From the NCBI GenBank assembly GCA_032622095.1, contig CP136061.1:191710369-191774368 (forward strand): DNA of 64,000 nucleotides. Direction: 5' to 3'. The notes below the pieces were generated by a model. It was not told the DNA's origin, ran no database searches, and worked only from the letters and a program-made list of their open reading frames with translations. This document shows positions 10,577-21,603 of this stretch, piece by piece. The position numbers and the translations under genes are program-made. Source of the DNA: Siphonodentalium dalli. Lineage: Eukaryota; Mollusca; Scaphopoda; Gadilida; Siphonodentaliidae. Position 1 is the first letter of the stretch. Each line of letters opens with the position of its first letter.

Positions 10577-11584
10577 AGCTCAACATGTCCCCTCCCGACT
10601 GGGCTCCAGACTCCCAAGTCTTAGGTTGGAATTTCACAACCGACATCTCAAACTTTCTCAATTGTTGGAAATTTCCAATCTCACAAGCGCATTTTTATAA
10701 AACCATTTGGACATGTTTAAGCCCAATTATCCATGGACCCAAAACCACTATATGTATGTCAGATTAATCAGTCAGGTAGTTCCAAGATAGATGTTTTAAT
10801 GAATTTTGTATTTTAATGATTTTATTAGACACAAAAGTGTTAAGTCCCCATTTCTTAACGGGTTGACCTCATATTAACAAATCTTAATCTCAGTCACTAA
10901 AGGATCTTCCATACTATATGTAAGCTAAATAGTCCAACCTCTCTTGAGAAGACATTTTAAGTATTACCATAGAGACATACAGTTATTTAACCTGGTGACC
11001 CCATCTGAATAAATTTGAATCCCAGATACCAAAGAACCCTTCATACTAAATATCAGTAAAATAACCCAATGGTCCGTGTGAAGGAAGCATATTAAGAAGA
11101 AAACTGTCCTTTGCTTGGCCCCTATTTGACCAGGTGATCCCATTTGAACAAATCTGAACTACAGTCACCAAAGGACCCTTCATACCAAATATGAACCCAT
11201 TCAACCTGATGGTACATGAGAAGTCGTTTTTAAGAATTACTATGGAGGGCAAGAGTTATGGCCCTGGCTTCACAACCATTTGACAGAGTGACCTCATCTG
11301 AATCTGAATGTGAGTCACCTAGGGAACATCCACACCAAATATGAACCCATTCAGTCTTATGATCTAGAGAAGATGTTCAAAGAATTGTTGACAGATGGAT
11401 GGACGGACAGACAGATGAACAGGTGACAGATGAGAAGTGATGACTATAGCCTCGTCTCAGGTGAGCTTCAAAATTACATTTCATTGAACAAATCTGTCAA
11501 TCACCCACCCCCAACACGGTGGGGACATCCATGCGAGATATGACATACATGATTTATTTGAATGCCTGACTACATTAGCTTAAC

Positions 11585-11630
11585 AAAATTCCCATGACCT
11601 TGAAAGCCAGTGCATTCTCTGGGATTAAAT
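11585..11630 (-). mobile_element. Deleted remnant of MITE family A inside E
   Basis: The words CCATGACCTTGAAAGCCAGTGCATTCTCT match the start of the family A insertion in the sister copy at 50117-50248. The hairpin then breaks off and E sequence resumes at GGGATTAAATTCC. The ancestor of both E copies therefore already carried the A insertion. Confidence 0.6.
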
Positions 11631-12382
11631 TCCATTCATGAAACCACTATCAGCTACCAGTATGTCTTGAGGAGAGGTGTTGACAATTAGATAATTAGGT
11701 TTTAACGACTGCACAAACAGCTTTGTGTTACTCCTACAGCTGTGATCAAAACAAGGATTTTAATGGAGTGAACTAGGCAGAGATAATATGGTATGGTACA
11801 GCGTGGTGTGGCAGGGACAGGAGGTGGGGTGTGGGAGGGTGGGGTGGGGTAGCTGTGATGTGTCTAAAAAAAAATCAAAGGTCAAAATGCAAAAATGTTA
11901 TTATTTTTTTTAGAGTTATGTCCCTGGCTCTGCCCCCAATTTGACCCAGTCACCCCATTTGAACAAATCTGAACCCCAGTCACCCAAGGTCCCTCCATGC
12001 CAAAAGTCATTCTAAGAATTAATATGAGTTATGGCCCTGGTTTCTCAACTAATTGACCGGGTGACCTCATTTGAACAAATCTGAACACCAGTCACCCAAG
12101 GATGCCCAATGGTTCTGGACAAGAAGTCGTTGTAAGAATTACTATGGAGGAATAGAGTTATGTCCCTGGTTTCACAACTATTTGAACCAGTGACCTCATT
12201 TGAACAAATCTGAATGAGAGTCACCTAGGGAACATCCACACCAAATATGAATCAATTCGATCTTACGGTTCCAGAGGAGAAGATGTTCAAAGAATTGTTG
12301 ACGGATGTTCGGTGCGACAGACGGACGGATGGACGAGGAGTGATGACTATAGCTCCACCGGAGACTTCGTCTCAGGTGAGCT

Positions 12383-12830
12383 AAAAACTATGTAATATCT
12401 TCATCATAAATTTTTTTTTTGGAACATGAACATATTTGGGCATACCTCCCGCAAAAATCTCCCGGATTGACATTTTCAAAACTTAACAGGTCTGGTCGGT
12501 GTAGGTAGGCTTGAAATTTAATTGTTTTAATTTTTTTTATTTTGACATATTCTTATTACTTTTCATGTGCGTATTTTACTCTGCAAGATTGACATAAAAC
12601 TACTTTTGATTATTTTTGTATAAATTTAAATATTGCACCATACTTTTACTAAGAAATCAACCTACTTGAATTCTGAGATGCTGAAATGTGTTTTTTGTGT
12701 TCTATGAAATTTATTTTAGTAAAAATTCAATAGATTTTCTTGAAAACCATGAAATTACCTTAAGGGTAGGGGGTCTAAAATAGGGTCGGTAGGGAAACTG
12801 CAGGGACTGTTGTTGGCAGAATCTTTGCTG
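12383..12830 (+). mobile_element. Right part of repeat N after the insertion
   Basis: From AAAAACTATGTAAT through CTCCCGGATTGACATTTTC to about 12490 this matches, inversely, 63455-63580. The rest, to the second AAAATAGGGTCGGTAG near 12780, has no second copy in the window. No coding was recognised. Confidence 0.6.
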
Positions 12831-13227
12831 TATGTTTATCACCCAATAATTCGTCCCGAATAAAGTAGTATATATTTATATTTGTGCGTACATGTAGTTC
12901 AAACATTGTGTTCTCTGAAATGGTACTTATTCGATATGGTTTGATTTACGACAATCATAGTTGATTGCTGCATTCTTCCAGTGAAGATAGTGTCTGGATA
13001 CTAACTTATCGGTTTTATTCACTGAAATAAGTCCACAATATTTCTTTAACTCAGTTTTCAAGTGCCTGAAACATACAGTTTTAGTAGCATTTTTTTATAT
13101 TTTCTGCATTTATGCTTTACCATGAGGCTCAGGCTATAAAGCATGCTACTTTTTGTTAGTTCTGCACCAGCCTTCATTACTTCAGGCACTCTGCTCGTAC
13201 TGCTTAATCTTGGTTGTTTATACTCAC
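12831..13227 (-). other. Start of the intron downstream of the second ITPR exon
   Basis: Reading the minus strand, a good splice donor GTGAGTATAA begins at 13227 directly after the exon. No further exon was found down to position 1, so this intron probably runs beyond the window. The intron part shown here has no recognised repeat. Confidence 0.6.
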
Positions 13228-13386
13228 ATTGTCTCCAAGAGACCTGAGTTTGTAGAAAGGCTGAACATAGAACCATGATCCCTCATTGCCGGAGTTGTCC
13301 AATGTTACTCGCATGGCATTCTTCTCGAGCAGGGCTGGCAGTCTCTTATTCACTGTCAGGAATTTGTTGCTTTTGATATGTAGTAG
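13228..13386 (-). CDS. ITPR: Inositol 1,4,5-trisphosphate receptor, coding exon (53 codons)
   Basis: The minus-strand exon translates as [20 protein letters not shown], then [13 protein letters not shown], then [21 protein letters not shown] recognise this as the N-terminal suppressor domain of IP3 receptors, the ER-membrane calcium-release channel opened by IP3. It corresponds to residues 123-175 of mammalian type 1. The Tyr in QPFYKL aligns with Tyr167, which is reported to couple IP3 binding to gating. The acceptor is TCTTTTGTAG before CTACTA, and the donor is GACAAT/GTGAGT. Both borders are phase 0, as in the vertebrate genes. There are no stops or frameshifts. Ryanodine receptors share the fold but not these residues. 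This is one internal exon and has no start codon. Confidence 0.96.
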
Positions 13387-13960
13387 CTACAAAAGATATG
13401 ATTACTACTACAACAATAGATACAGTGTCAATGATACTGCAGTTCAGTTTAATGTTAACACCTTTTTTGCAACAAGCAGATCGACCACTGTCTTACATAT
13501 TTTCTAATAATACTGAAAAGGTCCCAAATACATCTATGTACAGTAGGAATTCCTACTAGTTGATATTAACAGCAATCATGGCAACATAACATGCATCGAG
13601 GATAAATGCAGGAAATGCCCCCCAATATGGTGTTGAAGTCGAAGGAGAGTATCATGTATTTCATTCTGTCACAACTTCACAGAGGGCATTACTCATTTAC
13701 TTGTCAGGAAGATCGGAAAAGTTGAAGAATCGGGAGATTGAAGCACTGAATATAACACGCCTTTACTCTATAAACTACATTATTAAAAATGACATAAATC
13801 ACTGATCACATTAATCACAAAACATACACTCACATGAAGTTCATTCTTGCGAACATTGTGGCATGCATTGTCCGAGGAAATTCACTGTTTGTTGCCATAA
13901 TTTACTGTCCAACACATCTATTACCTGGCATTACTCTCTTGAAACCATATATAGACTAAC
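13387..13960 (-). other. ITPR: ITPR intron, 574 bp
   Basis: On the minus strand it starts GTTAGTCTAT at 13960 and ends CTTTTGTAG at 13387, a standard GT-AG intron of phase 0. It is the only short intron visible. I see no transposon ends in it, unlike the very long flanking introns. Confidence 0.9.
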
Positions 13961-14047
13961 CTGTATAACATTGCCATACTGTATGTGTGTACCAAGCAGC
14001 TTGACCTGCTCCGTCTCATTCTGTTTCTTCTCAGACTCCGCTGCATG
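13961..14047 (-). CDS. ITPR: Inositol 1,4,5-trisphosphate receptor, coding exon (29 codons)
   Basis: The minus-strand exon translates as [18 protein letters not shown] followed by [11 protein letters not shown]. This matches the segment just before the next exon in IP3 receptors, residues 94-122 of mammalian type 1: the KKQNETE run and the QYGNVIQ strand of the suppressor domain. The acceptor is TATTCGACAG before CATGCA, and the donor is ATACAG/GTTAGT. The phase 0 borders coincide with the vertebrate exon limits. Joined to the 13386-13228 exon the frame stays open for 82 codons with the expected order VIQ-LLHIK. The preceding exon, which should carry the conserved NRYSAQKQ(F/Y)WKA segment, was not found in the window. 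Confidence 0.95.
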
Positions 14048-14659
14048 CTGTCGAATATAAAGTAATCTTGATCATAGAGAGAAGAAACTATCTGACATTT
14101 CCATTAAGAAAGATGTCTAGTGATCAATTCTGAATACAATATATTGAGATATGATTATTCACCATTAAATTTCCATTTGAGAAGCCAGACCCATTCATCG
14201 TTGTACATTTATGATGAACACCGGTGGCGAGATACGTTTCATTAGTCTTGAGGATGGATCATTGATATACATGTATATATATAATTGATATATAGATTCA
14301 GATAAAAACTATAAATTTTTAGGCTTTTTTTTACATCAATAGGCCCAACAGCAGTTAGCTAATGGCATCTAATTCATAATTACAAAAATGGCTCACATGC
14401 TCAGATGGAAACATCCAATATGGTTTATATTTAAGTTACAGGATGATATGAGCATCTGATGACACTTTAGCTGACAACTACTACAAGTGTCCTATAACGT
14501 TTCACACTAGCAGAGAAATTACCAGTATGAAGCTCACCAGACTGAACATATAAGGTAATAATTTACCATCTATGACCATGAAATCATGTATCACATGTAG
14601 GTTTTTGGTACATGTACATGAAACGCTGTTCTTAACATTTGTTGAATGTGATATCCGAC
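14048..14659 (-). other. End of the intron upstream of the ITPR exons
   Basis: On the minus strand this is the 3' end of the upstream intron, ending TATTCGACAG. It is AT-rich, with a TATA-rich patch at 14270-14300, and contains no recognised exon or repeat end. Confidence 0.55.
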
Positions 14660-15940
14660 TAGTGCTGGGCAGTTTCCCGATTAATCAACAATACCCGGTT
14701 AAAATTTCAATATCGTCAGTAATATCGTCTAAACTAAAATAATCGTAATATCGTCGTCAATCAGTAGGTGCCAGCCGATCATAAACGTGTACAAAGAAAT
14801 AATTTAACTCAAGCCTAAATTGAGTTATTTAAGTTTTAAAATCCCAGCGTAACATCCACGTGTGCAATCAAAACACACAGAATAGAAAACAGGGTCAAAT
14901 TGGGAGGGAGGCTCAGGGAGCATTGGGCTTGAATGGTCCACTTTTCGTGTGCTGATTGAAAATTGGAGAACACATTTCATTCAGTGCAGAATCATTGTTC
15001 AATACTAATTCCCGTGTCCTGATTTTTTTCAATATTCAATCATCATATTAAACAACGTCCAGAACGACTGACGAAATTAGGGAAGGGAACCCATAATATG
15101 CCCCCCTTTCACTCACAATATTACACAAACCCTCAGACTTCCCTGCGTAATATTAATTACAAGAGAATGCACCAAAATGAATCGATGACTGATCAGGTGA
15201 TAGATCGATTAATGTCAGTTATGCCACGCCTCTTCCTTCAGCACAATGATCCACATGCACCGTCAATCATAATAATCACTGGGCCAAGTTACCGCCCTCT
15301 TCTCGTCTAGAAGAAATCATTCACTGCGATTGGTTAAAACAAATTAATTGAATTAGAGCTTCAAACCCGCCCAAAAATACATGGTGTCCTTGCTTGACCG
15401 AATTCCAAAGATTATGTACTACGTGTGTTTGAACTTCGCTGAAAGACTGACCCTCATTGTCAAATTTGTCTTGTCTTTAAACCACATTTCCATTTGTCAA
15501 GCGACTCGAGTGTCATCGGGAATAACATATATATTTACTCAACATAGTAGAACATACCCACTTAGAAAAGGATACTATATAGTATGGAACGCTTTTAGTT
15601 TTGCCATAGACGAGATAATGGTTTTACTAATTACCGGTATAAACCAGAATATGTCAAGTCACCAGACCGAAATTGTCCAAATAGTGTAATTTAACCAGTG
15701 AATTTACTTTTCATTCTGAATATCAATAGAGCACGAGGTTGTCACTGGTTGAGTAGTTGTGTATGTTATTCCTGACGTTAACTTGTTAAAATTAATGCCA
15801 ATGATGTGTTTCTATCGAATAGTGACAAATTGTTTTCAGTCTCCAGTATCTGTTTTTTTTTTAATGCGATTATATCGTTAACCGCAGTTTTAATTTCCAA
15901 AAATCGCAGTTTTTATTTTCGTTAATTTCGTCCAGCCCTA
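14660..15940. mobile_element. hAT-like non-autonomous element, 1.28 kb
   Basis: The left end is TAGTGCTGGGCAG and the inverse of the right end is TAGGGCTGGACG. The flanks are TATCCGAC (14652-14659) and TATCGGAC (15941-15948), an 8-bp duplication with one mismatch. TAGGGCTGGGC termini and 8-bp duplications are typical of hAT elements. Several short open frames (for example 15381-15689) show no transposase motif I can recognise, so this is non-autonomous or decayed. Confidence 0.82.
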
Positions 15941-15948
15941 TATCGGAC

Positions 15949-18136
15949 AGAATTTCCATTTCTTGGCACCAAAATATGCCATGAATATATATGCCTGAGA
16001 TGACTGAGTTGTGAAAAATAACAAGATGCCGTCCATTGACCCCAAAATGAAACAATATCCCCTGTGACTTCCAATAAGGGGTCTACAGGTATGTCAATTG
16101 AAATGAACCTAGATCTCTTATATTTCTGTTACAAGATCTTTTCTCATTGGTCAATCTCAAAGGTGGGCTGAATAAAGTTCAGTTTTAGTGCTTTCTGGAC
16201 TAAGCACATGATTCCCATTGATTTATTTGTAGGGATAGCAGCTAGTAGGTTAAACTAAGTATAAGGCTAAGGCTGTTTTAGTTTAACAGATTAGCTGAAC
16301 ATCCCTAAAAATATATCATAAGGAATGCTTCACTACTTATAGTGTCTGAACCTCCTTGCAAAGTATAGATTCTGATGTATACTTTTGGAACTGAATAGGC
16401 TAAACCATTTAGTGGTCAAAGAGTTAAAGGTTCATTTTTTTTCCATTTAAAACATGTAACAGGATTGTTCCCCTAGCACATGTTCCATCCTACATCCCGA
16501 ATACCCCAGGGGAAATAGTAACAACACCATATAGGTTAGCGCGTTGCGTTGCCGCGCGGAATACATTTAATCCATATACAACACATTCCATCCAAATTCT
16601 ACACATTTCATTCCAATCACATACTAATTCAGTATATCCAACTCACATATCTGTATCTGCACAGATGTCGGAACATTACTTGTATATGTCCGAATTTTAT
16701 TCACCAATTCTATATTGTCTGTATCTGCACAGACCCCGGAACATAACTGAATATTCCCAGAACATAACTGAATGTTCTATAATTACTACCAAGTTATGTA
16801 ATGCTCTGCAATACACATTCAGATCACTGAACATTATTGAAAAATAATAAATACATATTCATCCAAAAGTTAGATTTATGTATATAATAACATGTCTCAT
16901 AAGTATGAATATGTTATATCCTTTCACCATCTCCACATAAAATATAATGTTACTATGGTACGAGGCCGGCCAGGAAAAACCATAGATAAAAACCCGTAGG
17001 ATAAAACACCTATGGAAACCTGTGACACCGAACCGATTGCCCTTCGCTCTCATACTGATACGCCAGATCAGTAACGTACCTCAGTGTCGGCTTATCACTG
17101 GTAACACTATTTCCAACAACCAAATATGCTTTCCAATTAATCTGAATATGCTTCAGTTGATCAACTATAAAAGTAACATATATAAGTATATGCATCAATT
17201 AATCCAGATCAATTCCTCTTATAGCTAGAAAACATGATTTCAAATTGACATTACAAAAATGTTTTTTAAAATTTAGGCTTCCGCACAGTTCGGCGGCTTC
17301 AACGCAGATGACCAGATTACCCATATCGCTCCGCTTCAACAAATAGCGCCCCCTTTCGGTATTCCGTCGATCACCGCTAGGGGAAAGTACTTTAACTCTA
17401 ATTCCCGTTGGTCAACCGAGTTAAAGAATATGGTTTGATACGTTAGTCCACAAGCTAACCTCCCTGACTGATATTTATATAGATAAAGAGACCAGAGCCC
17501 TCCCTTACTAATTATCGCCCATGCTGATAGACTGGTTTATTGTCACTGTGAGTTATCTACGGTGATTAGGGAAATGTCTGTGACAGACTAATCTTAGCCT
17601 GAGTAATGGATTAGTAAATCTCTTAACAAGACATCAGAAATCAACCATCAGAACAAGGAGACAAGAACCTTTTGGAGAAACCTTGGGAGTGATAGACTCC
17701 AGTTCTACAGACGTGTCCTCCGAGAATCAATTTACGTCAAAGTAGGAGGCATGGTCCAAATTTCCACAGGTTTGAAGCTGACAGATCAAAATACACAACT
17801 TAGCACAAGGCACATAACACAACAGTTTCATGAGTAGAAGAAATAAACCAAATTTATTCAAAATCAGTTCGTAGAAGGTGTCATGTTTACATTGTGACAC
17901 GGATGGACAGATGATGGGCGGACACCCACCGGACACCCACCGTGGTTCAGCAAAACATAGGTCGAGTTTGTTACACAACTCAACCAATAATAAAATGCTG
18001 AAGTTTGCCTCATCTGTATACATTTGTGAACCCGACCTATTGAAAATACTAGTAAAAGGAGACCAAGTAGTGATAGAATTAGGGTCACACATTTATTGAA
18101 TTGTAAGATGTATCAATTCTGTCATATCTAAATTAA
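15949..18136. other. Intronic sequence, mostly unassigned
   Basis: No exon was recognised. 16330-16430 may be a decayed family D fragment (GTATACTTTTGGAACTGAAT). 17270-17420 is more GC-rich than its surroundings but has no coding frame that I can identify. Confidence 0.35.
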
Positions 18137-18385
18137 CCTGAAACCTGAGTTTCCTGACATTTTGCAAAAACACTGTGCCAATGCATTCTCTTATACATGC
18201 GAGTCTCTCACAGGGAGCCTGACATATGTAAGAGAATACACTGGCCTAACAATATTTACCTTGACCTTGTAAGCTAGTGCATTCTATTATATATGCGAGA
18301 CTCCCTATATAGGCTCGCATACATAAGAAAATGCACTGTACATGATATTTAATGCTGCACCAGCCCAGCTCCCATCGTGAAAGGG
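18137..18385 (-). mobile_element. MITE family A, two hairpins
   Basis: TTAA lies on the left (18133-18136) and a mutated TTAT on the right. In inverse orientation it starts CCCTTTCACGATGGGAGC. There are two hairpins with CATTCTCTTATACATGCGAG-type arms and a linker ACAATATTTACCTTGACCTT. Length is 249 bp. Confidence 0.78.
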
Positions 18386-18442
18386 TTATTAAATAACATG
18401 ATAAACATGTAACCGATTATCTTTAAAATTATGAAATAATAT

Positions 18443-18620
18443 ATGAAAGTGTCAATGACACTGTAGCTCAACTTGGGGAGGAGTTATTTTTTGCTGAGCA
18501 ATGAAAAGACTTTATTCGGACTTGCAGTTCTGGAGAAGAAGAGACAGATGGACGGTACGACCAACAGATGGATGGACAACGGATGAGAAGTGATGACTAT
18601 AGCTCCACCGGAAAGCTAAC
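18443..18620 (+). mobile_element. Short chimeric element: family F start, family E end
   Basis: It begins like family F (ATGAAAGTGTCAATGACACT, then GTAGCTCAACTTGGGGAGG). It passes through a GGAC/GATG microsatellite and ends like family E (GATGACTATAGCTCCACCGG, then a damaged hairpin and AGCTAA). At 178 bp it lacks core repeats. It shows that F and E share one modular architecture and can exchange ends. Confidence 0.7.
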
Positions 18621-18644
18621 AAGAGCACTGACAGACAAAATACG

Positions 18645-18830
18645 CCTGTTGGTTTGTTGTAAAATCGCATTTGAAAAATATATCATCAGAAAAAAAACAA
18701 AATGCTTATGGCCAAGAGCACTTTAATATAGACATGGAGTTATAATACAAATGTTTGTTTGTTTTAAAATCGTATTTGAAACATATATTATGACAAAAAA
18801 CAATAATATGCTTATGGCCAAGAAGTGTAA
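18645..18830 (+). repeat. Diverged tandem duplication, ~104-bp period
   Basis: Two units share TGTAAAATCGCATTTGAAAA / TTTAAAATCGTATTTGAAAC and both end in ATGCTTATGGCCAAGA. The flanks contain CCATAACTC, a phrase of the core-repeat families. It is probably a decayed core-repeat element. Confidence 0.6.
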
Positions 18831-18946
18831 AAAAAAAAGGCCCATAACTCAACATTGGCAAAAATCATTGGAATAAATCTCAATTCAATATTCACTTGTA
18901 TTTTGAGTTACATATATTAAGCTAATCAGTTTGAGCTATTTAACAA

Positions 18947-19176
18947 CCCTGTCTGTACTAAATATTCATTGATGAGTAGTTCCATAGGAAATGTTCAGGT
19001 AATAAGCTTGACGCATTTGTTAAAATTTAAAGTATTTACCCATGAATAAGAATCATTCTTCACTTTTATTAATTTTTCTGTCTGTCGTCTGCTTTTATTA
19101 CCCGACCAACCCTCCAAATGAATAATAGACAATTCCAATGTATACTTTTTATAGAATCAATTCAGTATAGAAAGGG
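18947..19176. mobile_element. MITE family D, degenerate copy
   Basis: It runs from CCCTGTCTGTACTAAATATTC, past GGAAATGTTCAGGTAATAAG and ATGAATAATAGACAATTCCA, to TTCAGTATAGAAAGGG. No clean four-base duplication remains at the borders. Confidence 0.6.
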
Positions 19177-20163
19177 CTAGATCTCTGCTCTTAAAGTGGT
19201 TGTGACCTTGTTATCATACATTGAGCATACATTTATGCTCTCATCCTGCTTAACTCATGCTAATTTATTTTTTGCTCCAAACCCATTCCTTTAATTCTAT
19301 CTTGAGCTCAACTCAACGATGATTAACTTCCATTGTTTCATGCTAACTATAATGTGTAATGTGTATTTCCTCACAGATGATATTAAGAATAATGTTTTTG
19401 GCTAACAAGTTAGACAGATCACCAAAATCAATTCATGAAACGAAAGCTTCTCGATCAAGATGGAATTTGACAATAACATGATTGGAAGATGAAATTCATT
19501 GAAATTAATGAGAAATGGTGTGCACATAGCATGTGAGTATCATTCCATTATAAAGAATGGAGTGAAATTACTCTCTTATGGGCATGAAATCATTGTCAGC
19601 TTCAACAGTAAACAGCTAGTGATTGATAGACAATTGTACTTTTTCTGTAGACCATAAATCGATACTTAAGAGGAAGGTGATGATTAAGTGAAAATGGAAA
19701 CTCCCGGTATAGGCTAATGTCTGGGAAAATGAACATGTTCATTACTATGGCTTGTGTAATATATTAGGCCTAGGACTACAGGAAAATGATAGGATACCTC
19801 TTTGTGTACAATCATTATAATAAACTAATTTTCTTTTTTATACATGTCAACAAATGGAGCACAAGACATATTCGTAGCTCTTAGAAGACAATTTTGTCAA
19901 TGTCACATAAGGCTGTAATTATGCTGCTGCAAAGAGCAAAACAGCCAAATCACCTTGTAATATCCTTCACCCATCATGCCCAGTATTTCAATGCTATACA
20001 AGGTTGCTTTAAAAATATTTTTTCATACCAGAATGTGATATGAGAGACATTCAACAATATGGCAAGTATATGTTTGTTCTTTATGACCCACACTCACTGT
20101 ACAAAGACAGTCTGAACAGAATATGGAACCATTTAGATCGCACCAATACCAAAGATGACGAAT
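19177..20163. other. Intronic sequence, no clear feature
   Basis: Nothing recognised apart from short AT-rich stretches. Confidence 0.35.
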
Positions 20164-20202
20164 CACACACGCACACACACACACACACACACGCACACAC
20201 AC
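20164..20202 (+). repeat. CA dinucleotide microsatellite
   Basis: About nineteen CA units, interrupted by single G bases. It is likely length-polymorphic. Confidence 0.9.
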
Positions 20203-20227
20203 GGATACCAAGTCTGGCAATACAAAG

Positions 20228-20472
20228 TAAAGTTGAGCTAAAAACCCACATTTCTAAAAATAAAGAGGGATAGCTTGAGAACGGAAAACGTGAAAGTCAT
20301 TCTTTTGAAAGCAGTCATGATGGTGAACTTCCATATCAAATTTCATTCAGATAAGATCACTCAAGGCTGAGATATATGCCTGGATGGACAGACAGACGAA
20401 TGGCCAGACAGACAGATGCAGTCAATCCAGTATGCCCCCATATTTTCCTTGAAAAGTGGGGGCATAAAAATA
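20228..20472 (+). mobile_element. Core-repeat (pearl-like) element, family G variant
   Basis: A core phrase (GTCATGATGGTGAACTTCCA, then ATATCAAATTTCATTCAGAT) is followed by a GACA/GATG microsatellite (20380-20425). A terminal hairpin follows, with arms TATGCCCCCA and TGGGGGCATA, then AAAATA. A closely related two-unit copy lies at 33010-33425. Confidence 0.65.
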
Positions 20473-21075
20473 CACCTGGCAGGGTGGTGACCGGGTTCAG
20501 AGGAAGGTGGTAGTATATTCTAATTAACTCCAGCCCAAAACTCATTTTGACAGAAAAGTGGCATGACATGGTCCTGTCAGAAATCACCCCAACACTATAA
20601 GGTTACCCCCCCCCCCCCCTCCACAGGTACACAGATAAATACTACATCCTCATAAACTAGACTTGTTTTGATCTTGTGCTGTCTAAGCTTGCTTCTGGAA
20701 AATTCCAGCACAGAAACCAGATATGATAAGGTGTATAAACAAAACAACATCTACAGTCAGAAACAATTTTTATCTAAGTACATCATGGAAGTTGGGAATG
20801 ATACACATGATTAAGTGCTAAGTGTTTCATATCATCTGAGCTAAAGGTGGGGAGAAACTCATTTTGACCACCTGTCGTTTCTGAATGATCTACTGGTATG
20901 CATAACAGTTTTTTTTCTGTTTATCCAGTTACCATATGATCAGAATCAAGGGTGCCAGAATTATCAGAAGGCAAGCAGGCAGCTTTTCTGAAAAGGGAAC
21001 AATTCAGATTCGGAATGCAATTAAATGTTAAAAGTGACCTAAAGAATAAAATTATCAGATAAATATATACACTTT
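20473..21075. other. Intronic sequence, no clear feature
   Basis: It has a short C run near 20608-20619 and no recognised gene or repeat end. Confidence 0.35.
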
Positions 21076-21129
21076 TAACCCTTTCATGAAAGGAGCTGCG
21101 CTGGGGCAGCATTAACTAAAGACTGTGTG

Positions 21130-21603
21130 CAGGGCCGTAACTTCGCCAAAATATTGGGGGGGTGGGGGTATTGCTTCTTTGCCCGACACCTCCACCAAAT
21201 TGCCCGATTTTTATGGGGTTTTCCCTTCTCCCTGACTCCCCCCCCCCATTGTATTATGGGTACTGTCTACAGACATGGCCTACTCCCGAGACTGGGCATG
21301 GGTAACACCAGGGATATATAACACAGTTACAGCCAATTTATTGCATCCCATTAAGCTGCTATAATTTTATGTACACACATGAATGCTTCTGTTGGGCAAA
21401 CTCAGACTCCACCAGCTCTATTTTAAAATTATGTTGGGCAGTTTTCAGAAACATCAATTGCAACTACAGGGCTTTGTATGACAAAGTTACACTGTCTTTG
21501 CCTGACAACTGCCCGACGAACTAATTACCTGGATATTTGTTTTGGGGGGGGGGGGGGGGGGGGGGGGTGTCGTGTCACACCCCCCCCAGGATTTACGGCC
21601 CTG
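21130..21603. mobile_element. 474-bp DNA transposon nested in family A, ends CAGGGCCGTAA
   Basis: Perfect 11-bp terminal inverted repeats CAGGGCCGTAA / TTACGGCCCTG are seen. The flanks are AAGACTGTGTG (21119-21129) and AAGTCTGTGTG (21604-21614), an 11-bp direct repeat with one mismatch. Removing the insert and one flank restores the normal family A phrase. Both ends hold long G or C runs near TTTGCCCGACA-type words. A 9-11-bp duplication would fit Mutator-like elements best, but the superfamily is not settled. Confidence 0.78.
21544..21567 (+). repeat. Homopolymer run of 24 G
   Basis: Twenty-four G followed shortly by a run of eight C (21580-21587), inside the nested element. It is G-quadruplex-capable and likely unstable in length. 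Confidence 0.9.

Larger units (their letters stand above)
10348..12382 (+). mobile_element. 2-kb Helitron/pearl-like non-autonomous element (family E, copy 1)
   Basis: It begins ACAAGACAGTCAAAGACTG and ends in a hairpin CACCGGAGAC-TTC-GTCTCAGGTG followed by AGCTAA. Inside are seven diverged modules built on the phrase 'GACCTCATTTGAACAAATCTGAA', at roughly 10860, 10990, 11130, 11290, 11950, 12060 and 12190. A GGAC/GATG microsatellite follows at 12300-12335. The same layout recurs at 48971-51675. The uninterrupted copy of the host repeat near 63.57 kb fixes the borders to within 1-2 bp and shows no target duplication. Core repeats, a microsatellite, a 3' hairpin ending in CTAA and no target duplication are Helitron/Helentron (bivalve 'pearl') traits. 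The class is inferred. Confidence 0.75.

Noticed and set aside
10860-11450. Coding tandem-repeat protein from the E core modules
   Set aside because: Stops occur in all frames and the modules vary in length out of frame, so they are non-coding.
17010-17198. Minus-strand frame with an NWKA motif resembling the (F/Y)WKA of ITPR
   Set aside because: The surrounding residues do not fit NRYSAQKQ(F/Y)WKA, and no splice sites bound it.
20160-20210. Regulatory Z-DNA-type element at the CA repeat
   Set aside because: A plain CA microsatellite is common. Nothing nearby supports a regulatory role.
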